The notes: generated from the letters alone by a model not told the origin. A DNA stretch of 64,000 nucleotides from CAILDB01 sp049695975 (GCA_049695975.1 JBAVTE010000027.1:62001-126000); one strand, 5' to 3'. Shown: positions 24,994 to 34,596, counted from the first letter of the stretch. Numbers and translations are program-made.

Positions 24994-25602
24994 ATGAATA
25001 AAGAAGATAAAGACAAAAACGATATTGTTTATGATGAAAAAGCCTTAAAAGACGGATCAAATGTTCGTGACATTGATTCTGATGTGATTTCTGACGAGGG
25101 AGATGAATCCACAGAAAATCTTGTAAAAAAACTTCGAGAAAAACTTAAGATTTGTGAAAAGGAAAAGCAAGAATACATGAATGGTTGGCAAAGAGAGCGA
25201 GCTGATTTTATTAACTTCAAAAAACGTTCCGAGGAAGAAAAGAAAGAATACATAAAGTTTGCAAACGAAAATCTGCTCGAAGAAATGCTTACTGTTCTTG
25301 AAAGTTTCGATATGGCATTTATGAACAAAGAGCAATGGAACTCTGTCCCAGAAAATTGGCGAATAGGAGTAGAATACATTCATTCTCAATTAGTCAAAAT
25401 TTTAGAAGAGAATGGTCTAAAGGAATTTATACCAAAAGTCGGCGATACATTTAACCCGACACTCCATATCGCTGAAGAAACAATTTCTACAGAAAAAAAA
25501 GAAGAAGACAATATTATTTTATCTGTAAAAAAGAAAGGATATATGATGAATGGAAAAATTATTATTGCCCCAAAAGTTTCTGTTGGAGAACTAAAAAATT
25601 GA
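24994..25602 (+). CDS. grpE: Nucleotide exchange factor GrpE
   Basis: 202 residues. An acidic, probably disordered N-terminus (1-40) is followed by a coiled coil with NGWQRERADFINFKKR, then the beta-domain with PKVGDTFNPTLHIAEE and KKKGYMMNGKIIIAPKVSV. GrpE releases ADP from DnaK. It ends with TGA, showing that TGA is a stop in this genome. dnaK and dnaJ follow, separated by one small gene and a repeat. No CIRCE operator was seen. Confidence 0.95.
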   Translation: MNKEDKDKNDIVYDEKALKDGSNVRDIDSDVISDEGDESTENLVKKLREKLKICEKEKQEYMNGWQRERADFINFKKRSEEEKKEYIKFANENLLEEMLTVLESFDMAFMNKEQWNSVPENWRIGVEYIHSQLVKILEENGLKEFIPKVGDTFNPTLHIAEETISTEKKEEDNIILSVKKKGYMMNGKIIIAPKVSVGELKN

Positions 25603-25651
25603 AGTCAAAAATATTTTTTTGACTTTTACAAAATTGTGTTATAATAGCTGT

Positions 25652-25951
25652 ATGTTATCCATACAAAGACAAATAAAATATTTTTCAAGAGTGATGACAA
25701 TGCCAAACGGCTTATCTGCTTTGGTTTATTTTGAATTGATAGAAAGAAATGGCAACCTTATCGCAAAAGCTGTTCGTTTCGAGGAGATACAGTCTGAAAT
25801 ACAAAAATATGAAATTATTGCTTTACCAGTTTTTCACGAAAGCTTCTCATTTAAACCACTTATTAAATCACCGTTTTCTTATTTAACTTTTTTTGCAAAA
25901 GATTTACTATTTTTTACTAGTCAAAGGACTAGAGCTCCATCTATTATCTAA
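25652..25951 (+). CDS. Small protein of unknown function
   Basis: 99 residues, not recognised. The start at 25652 is taken from TATAAT (25640-25645) ending 6 nt upstream; an earlier in-frame codon at 25619 overlaps that promoter. The sequence is a mix of short beta-like stretches (LSALVYFELIERNGNLIAKAVRFEEI is not a known motif) with a hydrophobic FLF-rich end and no clear membrane helix. It lies between grpE and dnaK. The coding status rests on the promoter position and the open frame. Confidence 0.5.
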   Translation: MLSIQRQIKYFSRVMTMPNGLSALVYFELIERNGNLIAKAVRFEEIQSEIQKYEIIALPVFHESFSFKPLIKSPFSYLTFFAKDLLFFTSQRTRAPSII

Positions 25952-25964
25952 CATCTCTGTTGTT

Positions 25965-26140
25965 GCAATTGCAAAGAATGAAGCAATCCAGATTTTTGTA
26001 ATGTTTTAGATTGTTTATTCGGAATATCTCCTTCGCAAATACGGATGATTCTGGATCCCCGCATTCACGAGGATGACAGAGAAGAAGTGTCACTTAGACA
26101 TAACATGTCTAAGTGACGAATATCAAGACTTAGTCTTGAT
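25965..26140. repeat. Composite of dispersed palindromic repeats before dnaK
   Basis: TTGCAAAGAATGAAGCAATCCAG is a degraded copy of the TTGCGAGG...GAAGCAATCCAG family. GATTCTGGATCCCCGCATTC and GGATGACAG follow. Then TCACTTAGACAT/ATGTCTAAGTGA (26090-26116) and ATCAAGACTTAGTCTTGAT (26122-26140) form two hairpins. No gene is seen in the 239-nt gap. Confidence 0.65.
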
Positions 26141-26190
26141 AAAAGAATGACAGAGGAAAGAATTTATTAAATATTAATTAAAAAATAAAT

Positions 26191-28092
26191 ATGAGTAAAG
26201 TAATAGGAATAGATCTTGGAACTACATTTTCCGCCGTCGCAGTGATGGAGGGGAATTCACCAAAGATCATTGAAAATGCAGAAGGTGCGAGAACTACGCC
26301 TTCTATCGTAGCCACTTCAAAGACTGGTGAGCGACTAGCAGGACTCCTTGCAAGACGACAGGCAGTTACAAATCCAAAAAGTACTGTCTTTCAAGTCAAA
26401 AGATTTATGGGACACCTTTTTGATGACGCTGGAGTTCAAAAAGATAAAACATCTGTTGGCTTCGATGTACTCAAATCAGCAAACGGTGGAGTTGAACTCG
26501 CAATGGGAGGTAAAAATTATAGACCAGAAGAGGTTTCTGCTATGATTTTGCAAAAGTTGAAAAATGATTCAGAAGCAAGACTTGGAGAAAAGATTACTGA
26601 TGCAGTTATTACAGTGCCCGCCTACTTCAACGATTCACAAAGGCAAGCTACAAAGGACGCAGGACAGATTGCAGGTCTAAATGTTTTGAGGATTATAAAC
26701 GAGCCGACAGCCGCAGCTCTTGCATACGGACTAAATAAAAATAAAAACGAGAAGATTGCAGTTTACGACTTTGGAGGTGGAACATTTGATATTTCCATTC
26801 TTGAAGTTGGAGACAGTGTAGTAGAAGTAAAATCAACAGACGGAGATAGCCACCTTGGTGGTCGTGATATTGATAAAAGAATTGTGGATTGGCTTGCCGA
26901 ACAATTTCAAAAAGAAAATGGAATTGATGTTAGGAAAGACCCACTTGCACTTCAGCGCCTAGATGAATCTGCTGAAAAAGCAAAAATTGAACTTTCAACT
27001 GCGATGGAAACAGAAGTAAATATTCCATTCATTACATCAGGAAGCGATGGACCAAAACACTTGCTTATCAAATTTACTAGAGCAAATTTAGAAAATCTCG
27101 TGAAGGATTTAATTGACCGTTCAATGGAAATTACAAAAAGAGCGATGGACGCTTCACCATTTAAGGTTGGCGAATTAAATGAAATCATAATGGTCGGAGG
27201 ACAAACCAGAATGCCTGCAATTCTAAAAGCAGTGAAAGAATATTTTGGTAAAGAGCCTAACCTTTCTGTTAATCCTGATGAAGTGGTAGCTCTCGGAGCC
27301 GCTGTGCAAGGAGGAATTCTTCGTGGGGATGTGAAAGATGTTCTTTTGCTAGATGTTATTCCACTATCACTCGGTATTGAAACAATGGGTGGGGTTGCGA
27401 CACATCTCATAGAAAAAAATACTACAATTCCTACATCAAAAAGTCAGATTTTTTCTACCGCAGTCGACAATCAAACATCTGTGGAAATTCATATTGTTCA
27501 AGGCGAAAGATCAATGGCAAGCGATAATAAGAGTTTAGGTAAATTTATCTTGGACGGTATTCCACCATCACCTAGGGGTATGCCACAAGTAGAAGTAGGT
27601 TTTGATGTCGATGCAAACGGTATATTAAATGTGAAAGCAAAGGATAAGGCCACTGGAAAAGAGCAGTCTATCAGAATTGAGGCAAAGTCCGGACTTACTG
27701 ATGAGGATATAAAGAAAATGCAAGCTGATGCTGTCGCTCACGAGGTTGATGATAAAAAGAAGAAAGAAGAAGTGGAAATAAAAAATATTGCAGAGCAAAT
27801 GGTTTACACTGCCGAAAAAGCAGTAAAAGATAATGGTTCAAAAATTCCACCCGAAATTGTAAAAGGTGTAGAGGATAAAATTGCGGATGTTAAAAAAGCA
27901 AAAGAGGGGACTGACATTCTTTCAATCAAAAATGCCACCGATGCTCTCTCAACTGAAATGCAAAAAATAGGCGAAGCAATGGCAAAAGCCCAGAAAGAAA
28001 ATCCACAAGGCCAGACTGAACCAAAAAAAGAAGGTGGAGAAAATGTAAAGGATGCTGACTTCAAGGAAAAGGGTGCGGAAGATAAGAAATAG
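26191..28092 (+). CDS. dnaK: Chaperone DnaK (Hsp70)
   Basis: 633 residues. IGIDLGTTFSAVAVMEG, VPAYFNDSQRQATKDAG, NEPTAAALAYGL, YDFGGGTFDISILEVG and the GGQTRMPAI motif define the ATPase domain. The substrate-binding domain follows (LLLDVIPLSLGIETMGGV) with a helical lid, and a Lys/Glu-rich tail ends in EDKK, not EEVD or similar. Length is standard. It works with the GrpE and DnaJ encoded on either side. Confidence 0.97.
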   Translation: MSKVIGIDLGTTFSAVAVMEGNSPKIIENAEGARTTPSIVATSKTGERLAGLLARRQAVTNPKSTVFQVKRFMGHLFDDAGVQKDKTSVGFDVLKSANGGVELAMGGKNYRPEEVSAMILQKLKNDSEARLGEKITDAVITVPAYFNDSQRQATKDAGQIAGLNVLRIINEPTAAALAYGLNKNKNEKIAVYDFGGGTFDISILEVGDSVVEVKSTDGDSHLGGRDIDKRIVDWLAEQFQKENGIDVRKDPLALQRLDESAEKAKIELSTAMETEVNIPFITSGSDGPKHLLIKFTRANLENLVKDLIDRSMEITKRAMDASPFKVGELNEIIMVGGQTRMPAILKAVKEYFGKEPNLSVNPDEVVALGAAVQGGILRGDVKDVLLLDVIPLSLGIETMGGVATHLIEKNTTIPTSKSQIFSTAVDNQTSVEIHIVQGERSMASDNKSLGKFILDGIPPSPRGMPQVEVGFDVDANGILNVKAKDKATGKEQSIRIEAKSGLTDEDIKKMQADAVAHEVDDKKKKEEVEIKNIAEQMVYTAEKAVKDNGSKIPPEIVKGVEDKIADVKKAKEGTDILSIKNATDALSTEMQKIGEAMAKAQKENPQGQTEPKKEGGENVKDADFKEKGAEDKK

Positions 28093-28216
28093 AGACTCGC
28101 TTGGGTTTGTCGTTGTGGAACACAAAAATCTGTTACTATAGACTTTCTCTGTACGGCTCCAATCGCACCTTACAAGTTTCCATAAAGACAAAATATCACT
28201 CACTAACAATTAATCA

Positions 28217-29317
28217 ATGAATAAAGATTATTACAAAACATTAGGAGTTAATAAAAATGCCTCGAAAGACGACATAAAAAAGGCATTTTATAAACTTGCT
28301 CATGAACATCATCCTGATAAAGCGGGAGGAAATGAAGCTAAGTTTAAAGAAGTAAGCGAAGCTTACAATGTCCTTTCCAATGATCAAAAACGCTCCCAGT
28401 ATGACAATTTTGGAAGTGGTTATTCTGGTGGAAACGCTGGCGGACAATATCAAGGTCAAGGTGGCTTTGGTGGATTCAATGGTGCAGAGGGTTTTGACTT
28501 TAGCGGTTTTCAGAACGGTCAAGGATTTGAATTTGACCTGGGTGATATCTTTGGAGACTTTTTTGGTGGTGGGAGTAGGGGTCGCACAAAAACAAAGAAA
28601 GGTAGAGATATTTCTGTGGATTTAAATCTTACCTTTGCCGAATCAATTTTTGGTGTGAAAAAAACAATCTTTATTACCAAAAGTTCAAAATGTTCTGAAT
28701 GCAGTGGAAATGGTTCTAAAAAAGGAACCGATCAAGTCAACTGTAGAGCTTGTGATGGTAGAGGAAAAATAAAAGAAGTAAAGAGGTCAATTTTTGGAAC
28801 TTTTGCTACAGAAAGAGTATGTGATGAATGTCAGGGTTCTGGAAAAGTACCAAAAGAAAAATGTGTCAAGTGTCATGGTCACGGTGTCTTGCAAAAAGAA
28901 GAAGAAATTGAGGTAAATATTCCGGCAGATGTAAATAGTGGGGAATCAATCAGACTCTCTGGCGCAGGAGAATCTGTGAAAGGAGGAACTCCAGGTGATC
29001 TCTACATTAAACTCCATATTGAAAAGAGTAATCTTTTTGAGAAAGATGGAAAAAATCTTATTACGGAACTCAATATAAAAATGACAGATGCTGTACTTGG
29101 TGGAAATTATAAAATGGCTACACTTGACGGAGAAATTGAACTCAAAATTCCAGAAGGAACAAATCCCGAAGATGTTCTTCGAATCCGTGGCAAAGGTGTG
29201 CCAAAAGGAAATGGCGATAGGGGAGACATACTTGTAAATATTAAAGTCAAAACCCCTAGTCGACTTTCCGGCAAAGCCAAAAAGATTTTTGAGGATTTAA
29301 GGAAGGAAGGAATCTAG
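28217..29317 (+). CDS. dnaJ: Chaperone DnaJ (Hsp40)
   Basis: 366 residues. A J domain (1-65) with HHPDK, a Gly/Phe-rich linker (70-125), and a zinc domain with four CxxCxGxG repeats (CSECSGNG, CRACDGRG, CDECQGSG, CVKCHGHG). Then come the two C-terminal beta domains, with NIPADVNSGESIRLSGAG. It stimulates DnaK ATP hydrolysis. A TTGTGG/TACTAT pair upstream is a weak promoter candidate. A 26-bp perfect stem follows the stop codon. Confidence 0.97.
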   Translation: MNKDYYKTLGVNKNASKDDIKKAFYKLAHEHHPDKAGGNEAKFKEVSEAYNVLSNDQKRSQYDNFGSGYSGGNAGGQYQGQGGFGGFNGAEGFDFSGFQNGQGFEFDLGDIFGDFFGGGSRGRTKTKKGRDISVDLNLTFAESIFGVKKTIFITKSSKCSECSGNGSKKGTDQVNCRACDGRGKIKEVKRSIFGTFATERVCDECQGSGKVPKEKCVKCHGHGVLQKEEEIEVNIPADVNSGESIRLSGAGESVKGGTPGDLYIKLHIEKSNLFEKDGKNLITELNIKMTDAVLGGNYKMATLDGEIELKIPEGTNPEDVLRIRGKGVPKGNGDRGDILVNIKVKTPSRLSGKAKKIFEDLRKEGI

Positions 29318-29320
29318 GAA

Positions 29321-29375
29321 TACAAAAACAAACGGCCCCACGAAATCAAATTTCGTGGGGCCGTTTGTTTTTGTA
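29321..29375 (+). terminator. Very long perfect hairpin terminator after dnaJ
   Basis: Two 26-nt arms (29321-29346 and 29350-29375) pair perfectly around a CAA loop, centred on CGGCCCCACGAAAT. The end TTTGTTTTTGTATT supplies the U run. The trpS promoter begins 12 nt later. Confidence 0.9.
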
Positions 29376-29398
29376 TTATTTTTTGTTATTATAGAGAA

Positions 29399-30403
29399 AT
29401 GCTAAACAAAAAAATACTTTTATCAGGCGTACAACCCACTGGCCGAGTGCATATCGGAAATTATTTTGGTGCGATGAAACAGTTTTTGGATTTGCAGGAT
29501 AAGTTTGAAAGCTACATTTTTATTGCCGATTATCATGCGATGACGACAGTGCAAAACAAGGAAGAGCTTTCGCAGAAAATTATTGAAGTTGCACTGGACT
29601 ATTTTGCCATCGGTCTTGATCCAAAAAAAGTGTGCCTTTTCAAACAGTCAGACGTCCCACAAGTCACTGAATTAGCTTGGATGTTCAATTGCATAACTAC
29701 TGTTCCTTACCTCATGCGTGCACACGCCTTCAAAGATGCCGAAGCAAAAAACAAAGAAATAAATGTCGGACTTTTTGACTATCCAATTCTGATGGCCTCC
29801 GATATTTTGATGCAAGACGCAGATGTCGTGCCCGTCGGTCAGGATCAGAAACAACATGTAGAATATGCTCGCGACACAGCACAAAAGTTCAACAGAATTT
29901 TTGGTGATACATTTAGAATTCCTGAACCATATATTCTTCCAGGCGTTGAAACAGTTCCCGGAACAGACGGAAAAAAAATGAGCAAAAGTCATGGAAATGT
30001 AATTCCACTTTTTGCCACAGATGAAGAAATAAAAAAAGCCGTGATGAGTATTGCGACTGATTCAAAGGGTGTGGACGAGTCAAAAAATCCAGACGAATGC
30101 AATGTATTTCAAATCCACAAATTGCTTTTAGAAGGTCAAAAATTGGCCGATTTGAGAGCTAAATACGAGAAAGGTGGAATGGGCTACAAAGAGGCAAAAG
30201 AGCTTCTGATAGCCGATTTAAAGGCTTTCATAGGCCCTATGAGGGATAGGAGGGAAGCTCTGGCTAAAGACCTGGGCTCTGTATTAGAAATACTCAAAAA
30301 AGGAGGCGAAAAAGCTCGTTCTCGAGCTGAAGCTAAAATGAAGGAAGTGAGAGAGAAAGTTGGAGTAAATGTCTATGATGGTCTAATATGTCCAGATAGT
30401 TAG
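29399..30403 (+). CDS. trpS: Tryptophanyl-tRNA synthetase
   Basis: 334 residues. Class I signatures are HIGN (in GRVHIGNYFGA) and KMSKS (in GKKMSKSHGN). IADYHAMTT, DYPILMASDILMQDADVVPVG and the DQKQHVE stretch bind tryptophan and tRNA. TATTAT at 29387-29392 ends 6 nt before the ATG. The C-terminus is unusual: after MKEVREKVGV it runs NVYDGLICPDS, while a second tail-like fragment lies at 31289. Confidence 0.97.
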   Translation: MLNKKILLSGVQPTGRVHIGNYFGAMKQFLDLQDKFESYIFIADYHAMTTVQNKEELSQKIIEVALDYFAIGLDPKKVCLFKQSDVPQVTELAWMFNCITTVPYLMRAHAFKDAEAKNKEINVGLFDYPILMASDILMQDADVVPVGQDQKQHVEYARDTAQKFNRIFGDTFRIPEPYILPGVETVPGTDGKKMSKSHGNVIPLFATDEEIKKAVMSIATDSKGVDESKNPDECNVFQIHKLLLEGQKLADLRAKYEKGGMGYKEAKELLIADLKAFIGPMRDRREALAKDLGSVLEILKKGGEKARSRAEAKMKEVREKVGVNVYDGLICPDS

Positions 30404-30407
30404 GTTC

Positions 30408-30494
30408 GTGCTTGCGGTCATTCTCATCAAAAATACGGAAGTGTTATTGATAAGAGGATACAGAAAGTATGGAAATGATCACCGAGTGGCGTGA
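30408..30494 (+). pseudogene. Possible remnant of a Nudix-like N-terminus
   Basis: GTG 30408 opens 28 codons reading AVILIKNTEVLLIRGYRKYG, which looks like the first strands of a Nudix domain, before a stop at 30492-30494. The rest of the domain is not found. It could be chance; the evidence is only the residue pattern. Confidence 0.25.
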
Positions 30495-30558
30495 CTATAT
30501 TTTTTCTAGTGGCTTAGGTCACTACCCCTTTTTGTTAATATAATATATAATTGAATGT

Positions 30559-31242
30559 ATGATTTTTTCAATAAAGACTGCTAAAAATAATATCATAGAA
30601 GAAGCGTGTCGGGTATCAATGAATGAATTAAACGACTTCTTTGGTATAAATTGGGTAGAAAACACCCCGAATATTTTTATAGTTCCGAACCGAGAAGAGT
30701 TTGATAATTTGCTTGGGCGTAAAACTGAGGATTGGCTAATAGGCTACGGAGTCAATAAAAGCATATACGTATTAAATAAGATAAATTTTGAAAAAAATAG
30801 CAATCATCAATATTCAAACTCAAAATATCAGCAACTTATAAAACACGAATTATGCCATCTTTTTCAGGAAGCTATATCTAGATATTTATGTCCGATATGG
30901 TTAAGTGAAGGACTGGCTGTATACCTTTCAGAGGAAATTAAAGATAATAATGGAGAATTTTCATCGTTTCTGCATAGCTATTTTACTGTAGAAAAATCAT
31001 CTTATGATGAAGGAGGTTATTTTGTTAAATTTTTAATACAGAAATTTGGCAAAGAAAAGTTTATACAATTTTTATATAGAATTAATAAATTGAATTATAT
31101 AACAAGTGACGATAAAAACTTAATCAAAAATCAGGAAAATTTTAGAAAAAATTTCAATAGTTTATTCAAGAAAGTTTTTAAATTCGATTTAACTTATAAA
31201 AAAATCAATGGACAATATATTGATTTTTATAAAGTTACTTAA
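30559..31242 (+). CDS. Peptidase MA-like zinc metallopeptidase
   Basis: 227 residues. HELCHLF followed by WLSEGLAVYLSEE gives the HExxH plus distal Glu pattern of gluzincins of the peptidase MA superfamily. No signal peptide or membrane helix is seen. The N-terminal IFIVPNREEFDNLLG stretch resembles the pro-part of such proteins. A TATAAT hexamer ends 7 nt before the ATG. The gene lies between trpS and a TrpRS tail-like fragment and may be a later insertion; its substrate is unknown. Confidence 0.7.
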   Translation: MIFSIKTAKNNIIEEACRVSMNELNDFFGINWVENTPNIFIVPNREEFDNLLGRKTEDWLIGYGVNKSIYVLNKINFEKNSNHQYSNSKYQQLIKHELCHLFQEAISRYLCPIWLSEGLAVYLSEEIKDNNGEFSSFLHSYFTVEKSSYDEGGYFVKFLIQKFGKEKFIQFLYRINKLNYITSDDKNLIKNQENFRKNFNSLFKKVFKFDLTYKKINGQYIDFYKVT

Positions 31243-31288
31243 TAGATATTATATGTAATCAAAACCTGCAATAATTAATTAAAAGAAA

Positions 31289-31330
31289 ATGGAAAAAGTA
31301 AGAGAAGCAGTAGGTGTGAAGATTATTTAA
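31289..31330 (+). pseudogene. TrpRS C-terminal tail-like fragment
   Basis: Codons MEKVREAVGVKII and a stop match the end of TrpRS (trpS here has MKEVREKVGV). It is followed by ATTATTTTTTGTTATTATA, a 19-nt string also found just upstream of trpS. It looks like the displaced end of a TrpRS gene. Confidence 0.45.
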
Positions 31331-31355
31331 AATTATTTTTTGTTATTATAAAGTA

Positions 31356-33152
31356 ATGTCAAATAAAAAAACAGAAACTAGGAGTGCTATTAGAAATTTT
31401 TGGTATTTCAGCAAATTATCCTTCAGAGAATCACCTTGGGCTTTTGGAATACTTATTGTTTCAACAGCTTTAGATGGTATTTTGCCAGTTATTTCTTCAA
31501 AATTCTTTGGTAAATTAATAGATGAAATAGTGAAAGCAATTCAAATTAAAAGCGACTCAACAATCTGGTTAGCTTTGATTACTTATATAGTAATCAGAAC
31601 CATACCACCAATCATTGATACCATCAGGAATATGTCCTTTCGTTTTTGGTATTTAAAATTTAGTAATTCACTTGAAATTTTTTTACTGGGCAAAAGAGGA
31701 GCTTTTGATGTAGCTCATATAGAAGACCCTGTTTTTCAGGACAAGCAGATGCGAGCCTTTAATAATGGAAATTCACCAATCCTAAACATGGTTGAAATGG
31801 GAGTAAGCAATATTAATAGTATTTTTCTTATTATTACTGCTTCCATTGCAATAATTTTTATTGACTGGAAAATATTTTTTATTATTTTAGCTTTTTCTAT
31901 CCCATCATTTATTGTAGAATCAAAATATGGCCAAAGGCTTTGGTTTGTCGGCCAAGAAAATAGCAGGGAGAATAGGGAATATCAGCATTTGAGACAATTT
32001 TTTACTTCAAAATATTATCTTATAGAGGCAAAACTTCTAAGTATCCAGGATAATTTTTTAAACATAATCAGAAACACACTAGAGAAGTTCACCCAAAAAC
32101 AAACTTCTGAAGAAAAGAAAATTACTAAAAACCGTATTCTGACCGAAATACTATCTGCGGTTGGTATTTTGATTTCAATCTTATTAGCTATAAAGGGTTC
32201 TACATCCGGAGCTATCAGCGTGGGTTCTATTGTTTTCCTTTTTAGCATAGTTGGCAGTTTGGAATCAGCTATATCAAAATTACTGATTAGTAGTGCCAAA
32301 ATAAGCGAGAGAAATTTATATGTTAGTGATATTTTAGATATAATTGAAACCAAGCCTGCAATTCATAATTCTAAAAATCCACTAATCATTACAAATTCGA
32401 CTCCGGAAATTGAATTTAAGAATATCTACTTTAAATATCCCGGAAAAGATAATTGGATTCTCGAAAATGTCTCATTTAAAATAGTACCTGGACAAAAAAT
32501 TGGGCTGGTAGGACATAATGGAGCCGGAAAAACAACAATAGTGAGATTGCTTCTTAGAATACATGACCCTAGCAAGGGAGAAATTCTAATAAATGGAATA
32601 AACTTAAAAAATCTTGATTTAAAAGATTGGTGGGAGAAAATTGCTGTTTTACCTCAGGATTTTTCTGCTTTTCATTTTGCCGCCAAGGAAACTATTGCTT
32701 ATGGAAATATAAATAATAAATTTGATATGGATTTAGTAAAAGAGTCAGCCAAACTAAGCACCTCTGATGATTTTATCGAAAGATGGAAAAACAATTATGA
32801 TACCACTATTGGAGTAGAATTTGGCGGAGAGGAGCTATCAAAAGGGGAAAGGCAAAAAATGGCTTTAGCTAGAATATTTTATAGAAATTCAAATTTTACA
32901 ATCCTTGATGAGCCCACAGCTTCTGTGGATGCCGCTTCAGCTTCAAAAATATTTGAAAATATAAGAAAAATGCCTGAAGAAAAATCAGCTTTGCTCATAT
33001 CACATAACTTTGCAACAATCAAATTAGCTGATAGAATTATTCTTATAGAACACGGCAAGATACTTGAGGAGGGAACACACACCGAATTAATGAAATTAAA
33101 CGGAACTTATGCCTGCTTATATAAACAACAAGAAAAAGATTTTACTTGCTAA
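31356..33152 (+). CDS. ABC exporter, fused membrane and ATPase domains
   Basis: 598 residues. The N-terminal half has about six membrane helices (first at about 30-52 and 68-86, then the pair around 150-190 and the pair around 255-300). The ATPase half has Walker A GHNGAGKT (386-393), the Q-loop LPQDFS, the signature LSKGERQ (494-500), Walker B FTILDEPTA and the switch His in ISHNFATIK. It is a homodimer-type exporter; the substrate is unknown. TATTAT at 31344-31349 ends 6 nt before the ATG. Confidence 0.92.
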   Translation: MSNKKTETRSAIRNFWYFSKLSFRESPWAFGILIVSTALDGILPVISSKFFGKLIDEIVKAIQIKSDSTIWLALITYIVIRTIPPIIDTIRNMSFRFWYLKFSNSLEIFLLGKRGAFDVAHIEDPVFQDKQMRAFNNGNSPILNMVEMGVSNINSIFLIITASIAIIFIDWKIFFIILAFSIPSFIVESKYGQRLWFVGQENSRENREYQHLRQFFTSKYYLIEAKLLSIQDNFLNIIRNTLEKFTQKQTSEEKKITKNRILTEILSAVGILISILLAIKGSTSGAISVGSIVFLFSIVGSLESAISKLLISSAKISERNLYVSDILDIIETKPAIHNSKNPLIITNSTPEIEFKNIYFKYPGKDNWILENVSFKIVPGQKIGLVGHNGAGKTTIVRLLLRIHDPSKGEILINGINLKNLDLKDWWEKIAVLPQDFSAFHFAAKETIAYGNINNKFDMDLVKESAKLSTSDDFIERWKNNYDTTIGVEFGGEELSKGERQKMALARIFYRNSNFTILDEPTASVDAASASKIFENIRKMPEEKSALLISHNFATIKLADRIILIEHGKILEEGTHTELMKLNGTYACLYKQQEKDFTC

Positions 33153-33161
33153 ATTTACGAA

Positions 33162-33190
33162 TTGACAGAAAAATAGATATAGTGTATACT
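33162..33190 (+). promoter_or_regulatory. Strong sigma70-type promoter of the DEAD-box helicase
   Basis: TTGACA, a 17-nt spacer and TATACT (33185-33190) predict a start near 33197. The resulting leader is about 137 nt, unusually long for this window. It includes a possible CGGGG...CCCCG hairpin (about 33228-33275), reminiscent of the structured leaders of cold-shock helicases. Confidence 0.75.
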
Positions 33191-33333
33191 TGCAAAGTAA
33201 ATGAGTCTCTAGATTATGTAATGGAAGCGGGGAATTGTTTATACACTACTTTATAATTAGCCCCGTTCAAGGTTTAAAGAGTTTTAATTAAAAAATAACA
33301 ACGGAATTCGCGTAGTTTTTACGCTTTAATAAA

Positions 33334-34596
33334 ATGTTTAGAAGCAATTCAAATGGTCCGCGAAAATCGGGCACGCCTGCGCATGTAGGCTCAAATAGAT
33401 TTGGAAATAGCCACAGAAGTGGCGGTTTTCAAGGTTGTAGAAGTGGAGGATTCCGAGGAGGATCTCGCGGTGGAGGAAATAGAGGGAAAACAGAAAATAT
33501 AAATTTTTCTAAATTTATAAATAAAGTTCAAGTGACCGAAGAAGCTGTAATTTTTAAGCCCGAACACACATTCGCTGATTTTAAAGTTGTTGATGAAATA
33601 AAGGATTCTATTAGAAATAAAGGTTATATATTACCAACTCCAATTCAAGATAGAACAATCCCTCAAATACTTATGGGAAATGATTTAGTCGGTGTCGCAA
33701 ACACCGGTACAGGAAAAACTGCCGCTTTTCTTATTCCTCTTATAAATAAAATATTATTGAATAGAAAAGAACAGGTGATGATCATTGTGCCTACTCGCGA
33801 ACTCGCTATTCAAATAGATGACGAACTTAGACTATTTACTAAAAATATGAAAATATTTTCTGTTTGTTGCGTGGGTGGTGCACCGATAGGAAGACAAATT
33901 TCACAATTGAGATATCAATACAATTTCATAATTGGAACTCCAGGAAGAATCAAAGACCTTATTGACCGCAAGATGATTTTCCTCAATGAATTTAAAAGTC
34001 TTGTTCTCGATGAAGCGGATAGAATGCTTGATATGGGATTTGTCCATGATATGCGAGCGATAATGAAAGGAATGCCAAAGGAAAGACACACGCTTTTCTT
34101 TTCAGCTACTATTTCCCCAGACATTGAAAAATTGATTGCAGAATTTTTGAAAAATCCGATTAGGATTTCCATCAAAACTCAAGATGTTTCAAAAAATATT
34201 GAACAAGATGTTGTACATATTAAAAGAGGTGAAAATAAAACTGATATTCTTTGCGGATTGCTTGGCAATAAAGAACTTAGTAAGGTTTTGATTTTCGGAC
34301 GCACCAAACATGGCGTAGAAAAACTTTCTAAAATTCTTTGTCAAAAAGGTTTTAAAGCCGAGTCTATACACGGAGACAAAACTCACGGTAGTAGACAGCA
34401 AGCACTCAGACTTTTCAAAGACAATCATTCTCAAATTCTCGTGGCAACCGATGTAGCTGCTCGCGGTCTTGATATTGCAGATATTAGTCATGTCATCAAC
34501 TACGATATTCCTGCTACAAACGACGACTATGTGCATCGTATTGGTAGAACAGGCCGTGGTACTAAGAAAGGAAAGGCGATTACTTTTGTTGAGTAA
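33334..34596 (+). CDS. DEAD-box RNA helicase with N-terminal RGG/glycine-rich tail
   Basis: 420 residues. The motifs in order are PTPIQDRTIP (Q motif), ANTGTGKT (122-129), PTRELAIQ, TPGR, LDEADRMLDMG (DEAD at 226-229), FSATI, IHGDK, ATDVAARGLDI and HRIGRTGR. Residues 1-52 are rich in Arg, Gly and Ser with SGGFRGGSRGGGNRG, an RNA-binding tail that most bacterial DEAD proteins carry at the C-terminus. The protein ends shortly after the helicase core (KGKAITFVE). It probably unwinds rRNA or mRNA, and the long leader suggests regulation. Confidence 0.93.
   Translation: MFRSNSNGPRKSGTPAHVGSNRFGNSHRSGGFQGCRSGGFRGGSRGGGNRGKTENINFSKFINKVQVTEEAVIFKPEHTFADFKVVDEIKDSIRNKGYILPTPIQDRTIPQILMGNDLVGVANTGTGKTAAFLIPLINKILLNRKEQVMIIVPTRELAIQIDDELRLFTKNMKIFSVCCVGGAPIGRQISQLRYQYNFIIGTPGRIKDLIDRKMIFLNEFKSLVLDEADRMLDMGFVHDMRAIMKGMPKERHTLFFSATISPDIEKLIAEFLKNPIRISIKTQDVSKNIEQDVVHIKRGENKTDILCGLLGNKELSKVLIFGRTKHGVEKLSKILCQKGFKAESIHGDKTHGSRQQALRLFKDNHSQILVATDVAARGLDIADISHVINYDIPATNDDYVHRIGRTGRGTKKGKAITFVE

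Noticed and set aside
24850..26190. CIRCE operator for the grpE-dnaK-dnaJ genes
   Set aside because: No TTAGCACTC/GAGTGCTAA inverted repeat is seen upstream of grpE, dnaK or dnaJ.
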